From the NCBI RefSeq assembly GCF_016864195.1, contig NZ_CP045202.1, forward strand, positions 868,001 through 932,000: a DNA stretch of 64,000 nucleotides, written 5' to 3'. Made by a program: the position numbers and the translations under genes. Positions 28,449-35,467 of this stretch are shown here, piece by piece (the stretch's first letter is position 1; each line of letters opens with the position of its first letter). Below the pieces are notes generated by a model that saw only the letters and a program-made list of their open reading frames with translations, did no database searches and was not told the origin of the DNA. This stretch comes from Dechloromonas sp. TW-R-39-2. Lineage in GTDB: Bacteria > Pseudomonadota > Gammaproteobacteria > Burkholderiales > Rhodocyclaceae.

Positions 28449-29408
28449 ATGTGCCGAGCGGTCTTTAATATAATATTTTTCGCATTTCTTTGTGGGGCGT
28501 GTGATTGCAAATCTGAAGAGCCTCCATTCGAGGTTAAAAGTGCTGGGTTTTCCACGCTGACTTACTCCCTTAACTATATTTGTGAACAAAAGTCTAGTGA
28601 CCGATTGTTTGAGTTTAGGTTTTTTGGATGGAAATATAATAAAGATAATGATTATCTTGATGAGAATGGAAATCTTGTTGTAAGTGGAAGTAAAAAATTT
28701 GCGAATGGACATTTGGCAACAGCAACCCTAGATCAGAATGATCATGATTCATATGTCGGAACAGTTTTTAAGGGGGGGGCGTATTTTGAAATTGAGTTTA
28801 AATTCGACCCGTCAACTGTTAATACAAAAAATGGATGGCCATCGTTTTGGGCTATACCAATTGTTAATAACGGGAAAAAATTCGCCGGGTTGACTTGGCC
28901 TGGTGCCGCCGATAAATACGCAAATACTGTTGAAATAGATATATTCGAGTATAACCAATCAAATAAATTTTACTATGGTGGTGGTTTTCATAATTGGTAT
29001 GGTGTCTACAATGAAACGTGCGTTCCAAATTTCTGTAGATATTCAATTCCTACGCGTGATAGTAAAAGATTTCCGGGTTTGTTTTTTGATTTTTCTAAAT
29101 TTCATAGGTACGGATTACTATGGGTGCCCGCTACATCTTCAAGGCAAGGTAGCGCAACGTTTTTTGTTGATTCACATAAAGTAGGCATGGGGGTTACTTG
29201 GGATTATCGAGTTGATGATGATTTCGATTTGAAAAAATGGGAAAAAGGGTTTTCATCTATTGATCGCGAAAAATATATGCTTATTGTTGGAACCGGGTAT
29301 GAACAACCACTTACAATTCGTTCTTTGAAGGTTTGGCAGAAGAATATGGATGGAAAAGAACAAATTAAATCCGATTTGATTGAGAATAAAAATTTAGTCT
29401 GTTTTTAA
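28449..29408 (+). CDS. GH16-like glycan-active lipoprotein
   Basis: A 319-residue exported protein. A short leader ends in FFAFLCGAC, a lipobox, so it should be a lipoprotein. The rest looks like a concanavalin-A-like jelly roll: GHLATATL, YFEIEFKFDP, WPSFWAIP, and VEIDIFEYN. The motif EIDIFE at 162-167 fits the GH16 catalytic E-x-D-x-(x)-E signature with two glutamates. WDYRVDDDF and IRSLKVWQ are late strands. It could trim or transglycosylate the surface polysaccharide made by this cluster. It is unusual inside a Wzx/Wzy cluster. Two bases separate it from the polymerase gene. Confidence 0.72.
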   Translation: MCRAVFNIIFFAFLCGACDCKSEEPPFEVKSAGFSTLTYSLNYICEQKSSDRLFEFRFFGWKYNKDNDYLDENGNLVVSGSKKFANGHLATATLDQNDHDSYVGTVFKGGAYFEIEFKFDPSTVNTKNGWPSFWAIPIVNNGKKFAGLTWPGAADKYANTVEIDIFEYNQSNKFYYGGGFHNWYGVYNETCVPNFCRYSIPTRDSKRFPGLFFDFSKFHRYGLLWVPATSSRQGSATFFVDSHKVGMGVTWDYRVDDDFDLKKWEKGFSSIDREKYMLIVGTGYEQPLTIRSLKVWQKNMDGKEQIKSDLIENKNLVCF

Positions 29409-29409
29409 T

Positions 29410-30351
29410 ATGCTAATAGAAAATATATCGGTTCTTTTGGTTCTGTTTAAGAGGCCTGAATCTACAAGGGAGATTTTGAATTTCCTACTTAATTCTGGCG
29501 TTAGAAATTTATATATATCAATTGACTGTGCCCGCCCTCATGTTAAGGGTGAGGTTGAATTGGTTGAGCAAGTGAAATGTGTGGTTCACGAATTCTCGTC
29601 AAGATTTAATATAAAAACTCTTCTGGCGTCTAGAAATAATGGCGCAGGATTTGGAGTCTATTCATCAATAAATTGGTTTTTTGAAAATGTTGAAGAGGGT
29701 GTGATTATTGAAGATGACTGCCTACCCGCCGAAGGATTTCTAGAGTTTTGCAAGCGTGGTCTACATGAATACAGAACAAATAGGGAGGTTGGCTTTATTT
29801 CAGGGTGCCAGTTTGATAAACAGGTGCCAATGGACCAAGTTTGTTACACCATGATTCCGGTTACTTGGGGATGGGCAACATGGAAAGATAGGTGGATAGG
29901 TTTTGATCGAGATATTTCGAAATATGGCTTTTTGCAGCGCTTTCGGCTGATTAGTTCAATATCGTTGCCATGGAAGCAGCTAGGATATTTTTTGTTGTTG
30001 TTTAAATTGGCTGATCAACAAAAAATGAATGCATGGGATGTCCAATGGTGTTTGTACAATTGGGTTCTTCGGAGATATTCAATTTGCCCTCCTGGGATGC
30101 TAATTAAATATCTTGGGGTTGATTCAGTTGCAACTCACACATCGAAAGAAGTGCATTTGAATGCTATTAGACCGATAAAATTAAATGTTGCTGCATTGGA
30201 CTATTCAATCGGTAATTTGCACCGTGCTTCTGATACTAAAATTGCAGCAGCTGTTCATGGTGCGGGTGGCGCCTTTAGGTTACTAAGAATGTTTGTTTCT
30301 ATCTTTGTTCCAAGAACTCTGTTCTTTTCTATTAGGAAGTTTTTCCGATGA
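29410..30351 (+). CDS. GT-A-type glycosyltransferase
   Basis: A 313-residue cytoplasmic protein. NISVLLVLFKRPESTREIL and RNNGAGFGVYSSINWFF are typical of nucleotide-diphospho-sugar transferases. GVIIEDDCLPAEGFLEF supplies the metal-binding acidic motif (EDD), and TWGWATWKDRW is a hallmark of a bacterial family related to GT2. No membrane helix is evident except weak hydrophobic C-terminal stretches. Sugar specificity is unknown. It lies one base after the GH16-like gene. Confidence 0.78.
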   Translation: MLIENISVLLVLFKRPESTREILNFLLNSGVRNLYISIDCARPHVKGEVELVEQVKCVVHEFSSRFNIKTLLASRNNGAGFGVYSSINWFFENVEEGVIIEDDCLPAEGFLEFCKRGLHEYRTNREVGFISGCQFDKQVPMDQVCYTMIPVTWGWATWKDRWIGFDRDISKYGFLQRFRLISSISLPWKQLGYFLLLFKLADQQKMNAWDVQWCLYNWVLRRYSICPPGMLIKYLGVDSVATHTSKEVHLNAIRPIKLNVAALDYSIGNLHRASDTKIAAAVHGAGGAFRLLRMFVSIFVPRTLFFSIRKFFR

Positions 30352-30875
30352 TTGGTTCTGCTTCACCTGAGTCTGCTAGACCGATTCCCGGCTTTCTTCA
30401 TCCATTAAGGTTATTTTTGAGGTGGGTTAGATTTGTTTTAATAAAATATCAGTCTCTTGGTAAGGATATAAGGGTTGGTAGAGGAACATATTTTGGTGCT
30501 AAGTGTATTGTGCATCCACCGGAGTTTTGTGTCGTTGCTGATAGGGTTTCTATTGGGCGCGAATTTTTCTTACAGGTTAATTGTACGATTGGTGAAGATA
30601 CATTGATTTCATCAAGAGTTTCAATGGTGGGGAATGATCATGATTTTTCTGATAGAAAAAAAACTGTTTATTCTGGAAAGCGTTTGCCCCCATGCAAGGT
30701 AGTGGTAGGTAGAGATTGTTTGGTTGGTCACGGTGTTACGGTGGTTGGTAATATTCACATTGGTGATGGAGTAATTGTTGGCGCTGGGTCGGTGGTCACT
30801 AAAGATCTGCCTGAGTACACTATTTGCGTCGGTAATCCAGCAAAGCCAATCAAGGGGCGATATGACTGCAAATAA
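30348..30875 (+). CDS. Hexapeptide-repeat acetyltransferase (left-handed beta helix)
   Basis: A 175-residue protein of the WbbJ/LacA acyltransferase family, expected to acetylate a polysaccharide sugar using acetyl-CoA. Repeated I-G-x-x-x hexapeptides run from about residue 45 to 165: VSIGREFFLQ, CTIGEDTLISSRV, VVVGRDCLVGHGVTVVGNIHIGDGVIVGAGSVV. The catalytic His is probably in GNDHDFSDRKK. It overlaps both neighbours by a few bases, so it is translationally coupled. Confidence 0.85.
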   Translation: MIGSASPESARPIPGFLHPLRLFLRWVRFVLIKYQSLGKDIRVGRGTYFGAKCIVHPPEFCVVADRVSIGREFFLQVNCTIGEDTLISSRVSMVGNDHDFSDRKKTVYSGKRLPPCKVVVGRDCLVGHGVTVVGNIHIGDGVIVGAGSVVTKDLPEYTICVGNPAKPIKGRYDCK

Positions 30876-31950
30876 TATTTTACTTCTTCAGACAGCGATT
30901 GGAGATTATAGGCAGGCATTCCTCGAAGAGGTGTTTAGCAGACTTGGTGATCGATTTTCTATAATGTGTGGTGATAGGTATTTTGAATCGTCTCTCATAA
31001 CGGGTATTAAGAAGCCAATTGTTTATTCTAGTGTAAATAATTGTTTTGTTTTAAATCGTCGTTTTTTGTTTCAGTGGCGGGCGGTATTTCCTGCTGTAAT
31101 GGCTGATGTGGTTGTCTTGGAATTGAATCCCAGAATAATAACAAATTGGATTGTTGTGTTTTTGCGAAAAATTTTTGGCAAGAAAACAATTTTTTGGGGG
31201 CATGCTTGGCCAAGGAAGGGTATCAGTTCTCACAGTGATGTTATTAGATCATTGATGCGCGCATTAAGCGATGTTCTCATCGTTTATACAGAAACTCAAA
31301 AGTCGCAGTTGCAAAAATATGGATTTGATTCTGGCCGCTTGATTGCTGCGCCCAATGCGCTATATAGAAAGCAGCAAATGCAATCAGTTGTTTCTAATAG
31401 AGATTCATTTATTTATGTGGGGCGATTGGTTGAGTCTAAAAAGATTCTTCTCGCCATTAAATCATTTTCTTTAATAAAAAATAGAAATATCGATGCCAAA
31501 CTGCTTATTGTTGGTGATGGCCCGCTTAGAAGTGAGTGTGAAAATTTGGTTTCACGCTTAGGATTAAATGAATGCGTTTTGTTTTTTGGTCACATTTCTG
31601 ACGAGTTAGAACTTGCTAAATTGTATAGTAGGTCAGTCAGTAGTTTGTCACCTGGCTACATCGGTTTGTCTATTACTCAAAGTTTAGGTTTTGGTGTTCC
31701 AGTTGTTATTTCAAGAGATGAGCCTCATGCACCTGAAATTGAGGCCGCAGTTGAGGGTGAAAATTGTATTTTTTTTGATACTGATTCAGAACAATCATTA
31801 GCTGATTCTATGATTTTGATTTGGAACGAAAGAAACAAATGGGCTGATTCAGCTGCTAAAATATCAGACAGTTGTAAAAATAATTATTCGGCTGAAATAA
31901 TGGCGGATCGTTTCGTTGATGCGCTCAATAGGTGCGGCTTAGCCGTATGA
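30862..31950 (+). CDS. GT4-family glycosyltransferase
   Basis: A 362-residue GT-B enzyme. The donor-site half shows FIYVGRLVESKKILLAIKSF near 185, LLIVGDGPLRSECENL, and SPGYIGLSITQSLGFGVPVVISRDEPHAPEIEA, where the E-x7-E retaining GT4 motif is partly altered. ATG 30862 overlaps the acetyltransferase gene by 14 bases; longer readings would run deep into it. AT-rich. Sugar and linkage unknown. Confidence 0.78.
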   Translation: MTANNILLLQTAIGDYRQAFLEEVFSRLGDRFSIMCGDRYFESSLITGIKKPIVYSSVNNCFVLNRRFLFQWRAVFPAVMADVVVLELNPRIITNWIVVFLRKIFGKKTIFWGHAWPRKGISSHSDVIRSLMRALSDVLIVYTETQKSQLQKYGFDSGRLIAAPNALYRKQQMQSVVSNRDSFIYVGRLVESKKILLAIKSFSLIKNRNIDAKLLIVGDGPLRSECENLVSRLGLNECVLFFGHISDELELAKLYSRSVSSLSPGYIGLSITQSLGFGVPVVISRDEPHAPEIEAAVEGENCIFFDTDSEQSLADSMILIWNERNKWADSAAKISDSCKNNYSAEIMADRFVDALNRCGLAV

Positions 31951-33194
31951 GGATACTTTGTGTATCGTTGAATTTTTTTCCGGAGTTAACCGGAATTGGC
32001 AAATACTCCGGTGAAATGGTTGCGTGGCTTTCTTTACAAGGTCATGAACTCCATATTGTTACTACGCCACCTTATTACCCTGTATGGCGTGTCTCTGAGG
32101 GCTATTCGGCGAATGCTTATCAAATAGAGCCGCTTGGGGGGAGCCTTGTTTATCGTTGCCCCCTTTGGGTTCCCTCGCTGCCTGGTGGTTTGAAGCGTCT
32201 AATCCACTTGGCCAGCTTTGCTCTTTCCAGTCTGCCGATCATGCTGCGCCAGATTTTCTGGAAGCCCGATGTGGTCTGGATGGTGGCGCCGGCTTTCTTT
32301 TGTGCGCCTGGAACGTGGTTGACCGCGAAACTCTCCGGTGCGCCGGCCTGGATTCATGTTCAGGATTACGAGGTGGATGCCGCTTTTGATCTGGGCTTGC
32401 TCAAGGGCAAGTTGTTGCGCCGCATGGTGCTGGCTGTTGAGCGTTGGATGTTCCAGCGCTTTGATGTGGTGTCCACCATTTCTCACCGCATGCTGGAAAG
32501 AGCGGCAGACAAGGGCGTTGCTGCGAACCGGCTGGTTTTGTTTCCCAATTGGGTGGATATCTCTTCGGTTCGCCCCGAGATGCGCTGTGATGATTTTCGG
32601 GCTGAGTTGGGTGCCGCGCCCGATCAGGTGATTGCGCTGTATTCCGGCAATATGGGCGGCAAGCAGGGGTTGGAAATTCTGGCGCAGGCTGCGGCCTTGC
32701 TGCAGGCCAATCTCCGGCTGTTGTTCGTTTTCTGCGGCAATGGGGCTGGCCGGGCTGATCTGATGGCGCAATGCGCTGGTTTGCCCAATGTGCGCTTCCT
32801 CGATCTGCAGCCCTTGGAAAAGTTGGGGGCCATGCTGGCTTCGGCAGATATTCACCTGTTGCCGCAACGGGCCGATGCGGCGGATTTGGTCATGCCCAGC
32901 AAGTTGACCGGGATGCTGGCCAGTGGCCGTGCGGTGGTTGCTACCGCGCATGTCGGCACAGAGGTGGCGCGGGTGGTCGAGGGCTGCGGTCTGGTTGTGC
33001 CGCCGGAAAACCCCCGTGCCTTTGCCGATGCGATTGCTGCGCTGGCCGACGATGCCGAGATGCGCCAGCGTTATGGCGTGGCGGCACGGTGCTATGCCGA
33101 AGAAAATCTGGACAAGGAAACGGTGTTGCGACGGTTTGAGGCGGAGTTGATCAAATTGGCCCAAAAGTCGCGGTCGACCGCAGCAATCGGCTAA
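31947..33194 (+). CDS. WcaI-like GT4 glycosyltransferase
   Basis: A 415-residue glycosyltransferase resembling colanic-acid WcaI, which transfers fucose in that pathway. The N-terminus MRILCVSLNFFPELTGIGKYSGEM and TTPPYYPVWRV are diagnostic. The donor domain has ALYSGNMGGKQGLEILAQA near 230 and PSKLTGMLASGRAVVATAHVGTEVARVV near 325. ATG 31947 overlaps the previous stop (ATGA). The first ~200 bases are AT-rich like the cassette, and the rest is GC-rich like the chromosome. The change near 32150 suggests a recombination breakpoint within the gene. It ends the polysaccharide cluster. Confidence 0.87.
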   Translation: MRILCVSLNFFPELTGIGKYSGEMVAWLSLQGHELHIVTTPPYYPVWRVSEGYSANAYQIEPLGGSLVYRCPLWVPSLPGGLKRLIHLASFALSSLPIMLRQIFWKPDVVWMVAPAFFCAPGTWLTAKLSGAPAWIHVQDYEVDAAFDLGLLKGKLLRRMVLAVERWMFQRFDVVSTISHRMLERAADKGVAANRLVLFPNWVDISSVRPEMRCDDFRAELGAAPDQVIALYSGNMGGKQGLEILAQAAALLQANLRLLFVFCGNGAGRADLMAQCAGLPNVRFLDLQPLEKLGAMLASADIHLLPQRADAADLVMPSKLTGMLASGRAVVATAHVGTEVARVVEGCGLVVPPENPRAFADAIAALADDAEMRQRYGVAARCYAEENLDKETVLRRFEAELIKLAQKSRSTAAIG

Positions 33195-33196
33195 TT
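33170..33196. repeat. Degenerate right copy of the bracketing palindrome pair
   Basis: GCGGTCGACCGC at 33170-33181 is a perfect palindrome and is followed by AATCGGCTAATT at 33185-33196. This matches the order and sequence of the pair at 21659-21687 with small changes. It overlaps the last codons of the WcaI-like gene. Part of the match, GTCGACCGCAGC, also appears as ordinary Val-Asp-Arg-Ser codons elsewhere in the window, so chance is possible. Confidence 0.4.
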
Positions 33197-33197
33197 T

Positions 33198-33493
33198 GCT
33201 TATCGGTTGCGGTTGGCGGTGCGGGAGCAATGGAGCAGCCGTGAACTTGAGCGACAGTTTAAGACTGCCTTGTTTGAGCGTACGGTGCTTGGTCCGGCAA
33301 AAATGTCAGCAGTGCTGTCACAAATTCATCCAGAGGCATTGAGTGTGTTCAAGGATAGTTATGTGCTGGATTTGCTGTTCTTTCACCGGGGGCTGATTGT
33401 CTGGTCGCCATTGAATTGAAAATTGGCCGCTTTGAACCTGAATATTTGGGGAAGCGGGCTGCGCATGAAATTGGCTGGTTTGATTTGACTTAG
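33198..33493 (+). pseudogene. Remnant of a DUF1016/YhcG-type PDDEXK nuclease gene
   Basis: Two in-order fragments in different frames. The first (33198 to about 33397) reads LRLAVREQWSSRELERQ and FKDSYVLDLLFFHRGL, matching the N-terminal helical part joined directly to the nuclease strand FFHRGL of the family. The second (33398-33493) reads CLVAIELKIGRFEPEYLGK, the continuation of the nuclease core, in another frame. The middle of the protein is deleted and the end is truncated, so it is non-functional. It sits directly after the polysaccharide cluster. Confidence 0.8.
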
Positions 33494-33524
33494 AATTGGC
33501 CTGGTTAATTTTGGGAGTGGTGTG

Positions 33525-33830
33525 ATGCGCTTGAGTAAATTCGAGGGTGAAACCTTGGTACAGGCCGCACGAATTTCTTTTGAGCCAGATGCCGTTGTGC
33601 GCTTGTTTGGTTCGCGTCTTGATGATGCAGGCCGGGGGGGCGACATTGATTTGCTGGTTGAAACCCGCATGACGGATGCCCGCCTGATTGCGCAGGCGCA
33701 TACCCGCTTCTTGTCTTTTGTTTATGCTCGGCTTGGTGAGCAAAAAATTGACCTCTTGATTGATTTTCCAACTCGGCAACAGGATGCGCCAATTTATGCG
33801 ATTGCCCGTAGGGAGGGCGTATTGCTATGA
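33525..33830 (+). CDS. MNT-type nucleotidyltransferase antitoxin
   Basis: A 101-residue minimal nucleotidyltransferase. The core motif is VRLFGSRLDDAGRGGDIDLLVE, that is GS…DxD, and QKIDLLIDFP supplies the third acidic residue. It corresponds to the MntA-type antitoxin that adds AMP to a HEPN toxin. The stop overlaps the next ATG (ATGA). Start chosen at ATG 33525; GTG 33522 is adjacent. Second such pair in this window, not closely similar to the one at 22928. Confidence 0.85.
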   Translation: MRLSKFEGETLVQAARISFEPDAVVRLFGSRLDDAGRGGDIDLLVETRMTDARLIAQAHTRFLSFVYARLGEQKIDLLIDFPTRQQDAPIYAIARREGVLL

Positions 33831-34300
33831 CAGATGTAATCTTGCTTCGCTTGCTGGATGCTTGGCGTCAATGTGAACGGCATTTGCATCATCTTCACCA
33901 TGCGCTAGCGGCAATTACCCCGTTGTTGCCTGTGTCGCCGGATAGGGTTGCAGCGATGGATGACGAGACTGTGCAGGATTGGGATCAGTTCATTCTGCGT
34001 TTTACCAAACTGCAGGATGCCATGGGCGCGCGCTTGTACCCGGCTTTGTTGGCTTATCTTCAAGAGCCTTATGAGGACCGGCCCATGTTGGATAAGTTAC
34101 ATCGTCTGGAAAAGCTGGCTTTTCTCGAATCTGTGGATGAGTGGCATACGTTGCGGGCAGTCAGAAACCACTTTGCCCATGATTACCCTGAGGATGATGC
34201 TTTGAAGGCGGCTTATTTGAATGAGGCGGTCGGGGCCGTACAAATATTGAATGCATTGCTGGCTCGTGTTGAGCCGGTCATCCAGCCCCTGCTCAAATAG
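33827..34300 (+). CDS. HEPN-domain toxin (HepT-like)
   Basis: A 157-residue helical protein with the RNase motif R-x4-H seen as RNHFAH in LRAVRNHFAHDYP near residue 106. Preceding helices contain DWDQFILRFTKLQDAMGARLYPALLAY, typical of the HEPN fold. Paired and translationally coupled with the upstream nucleotidyltransferase gene. Members of this type VII toxin-antitoxin family cleave RNA and are silenced by polyadenylylation of a Tyr next to the motif; here HDYP places a Tyr two residues after the His. Confidence 0.85.
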   Translation: MTDVILLRLLDAWRQCERHLHHLHHALAAITPLLPVSPDRVAAMDDETVQDWDQFILRFTKLQDAMGARLYPALLAYLQEPYEDRPMLDKLHRLEKLAFLESVDEWHTLRAVRNHFAHDYPEDDALKAAYLNEAVGAVQILNALLARVEPVIQPLLK

Positions 34301-34311
34301 GCCGCGAAGCT

Positions 34312-34341
34312 TTGTAGTACACAATTTTTAGCGTACTACAA
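34312..34341. repeat. Inverted repeat after the second HEPN gene
   Basis: TTGTAGTAC at 34312-34320 pairs perfectly with GTACTACAA at 34333-34341, with a 12-base spacer, and TTTT follows. It could be a weak terminator for the toxin gene or an operator upstream of the HDOD gene. No further gene is visible between 34301 and the HDOD start. Confidence 0.5.
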
Positions 34342-34531
34342 TTTTAATTGTCATTTTACGGTGGGTGATGGGGGTAATCGCTGAGGTGGGGCTGCGTCAG
34401 CGATGGCCTGCCCGATGAAATTTTCGGGCTAAAATGCGCGCTGATCCTGCGCCCGCGTTCTTGTATTGATGGCTCAGGTTCAAGTGGCCGATGCAGCTTG
34501 CATCGCACCGATTGCCGTCAAGGATAAAGAC

Positions 34532-35380
34532 ATGTCCAACGCTACTACTTTCAAGATTCTCGAAGACATCGCCCGTGATCTGTCGGGGGAGGAAATCACC
34601 TTCCCGACTTTTCTCGATATCACCTTCCAGGTGCGCACCGCGCTGAAAGACCCGAATCTGAGCGTCGAGCAACTGGCCAAGCTGGTCGGGGCCGAGCCGC
34701 TGATGAGCGCCAAGATCATTCGCATGTCCAATTCGGTGGCGCTCAATCCTTCCGGGCGCGAGATCGCCGATGTGAAGAGCGCGATTGTCCGGGTGGGGAT
34801 GGAGGCGGTGCGTACGGTGTCGTTTGCGGTGGCCATGGAGCAGTTGCTCAAGTCCAAGCAGATGCATGCCTTTGAGGATATTTCGAAGAAGCTCTGGGAG
34901 CATTCTTCGCATGTGGCGGCGTTGTGCCGCGTGCTGGCGCGCAAGCTGGCCAAGATCAATGGCGACGAGGCGATGTTTGCCGGTCTGGTGCATGACCTCG
35001 GCGTCTTCTATTTGATGTCGCGGGCGGCCAATTTCCCCGAGATCGCCAATGACCGCCCCGAGCTGCACGCGCTGCTGGTCGATTGGCACGACAACATCGG
35101 CCACGCGCTGCTTTCGGCGCTGGGTCTGCCGGAATCGGTGGTGACGGCGGTGCAGGAGCACGAAACGGATCGGCCGATCACCGAGATCAAGACTTTGTCC
35201 GAGGTGCTTTATGTCGCCAACAAGATCGCCAACCGTTCGGCGTGCTGGCGCGATACCTCGCTGAGTGGCGCGGTCGACACCTCGATGCTGGATGAAATTT
35301 TCGATCCGGCCATGCTGGCCGAAATCATCGAAGAGTCGCAGGAAGAAGTTCAGTCGCTGAAATCGGCGCTGGGTGGCTAA
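34532..35380 (+). CDS. HDOD-domain signalling protein
   Basis: A 282-residue protein dominated by an HDOD domain (about 25-230): ITFPTFLDITFQVRTALKDPNLSVEQLAKLVGAEPLMSAKIIRMSNS, then LWEHSSHVAALCRVLARKL and FAGLVHDLGVFYL. HDOD proteins are HD-like, mostly without metal catalysis, and act as scaffolds in cyclic-nucleotide or motility signalling. I choose ATG 34532 because AAGGA lies about 7 bases upstream; ATG 34469 would add 21 residues. Single gene upstream of kup. Confidence 0.82.
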   Translation: MSNATTFKILEDIARDLSGEEITFPTFLDITFQVRTALKDPNLSVEQLAKLVGAEPLMSAKIIRMSNSVALNPSGREIADVKSAIVRVGMEAVRTVSFAVAMEQLLKSKQMHAFEDISKKLWEHSSHVAALCRVLARKLAKINGDEAMFAGLVHDLGVFYLMSRAANFPEIANDRPELHALLVDWHDNIGHALLSALGLPESVVTAVQEHETDRPITEIKTLSEVLYVANKIANRSACWRDTSLSGAVDTSMLDEIFDPAMLAEIIEESQEEVQSLKSALGG

Positions 35381-35467
35381 TGTTTTGGCGGTCCGGCCGA
35401 TGATCGGCGGGCCGAAGTTTGCACCATGTTCAGAGCGATTTGAGTCGCCGGTGTTTCAAGGGGTTTT

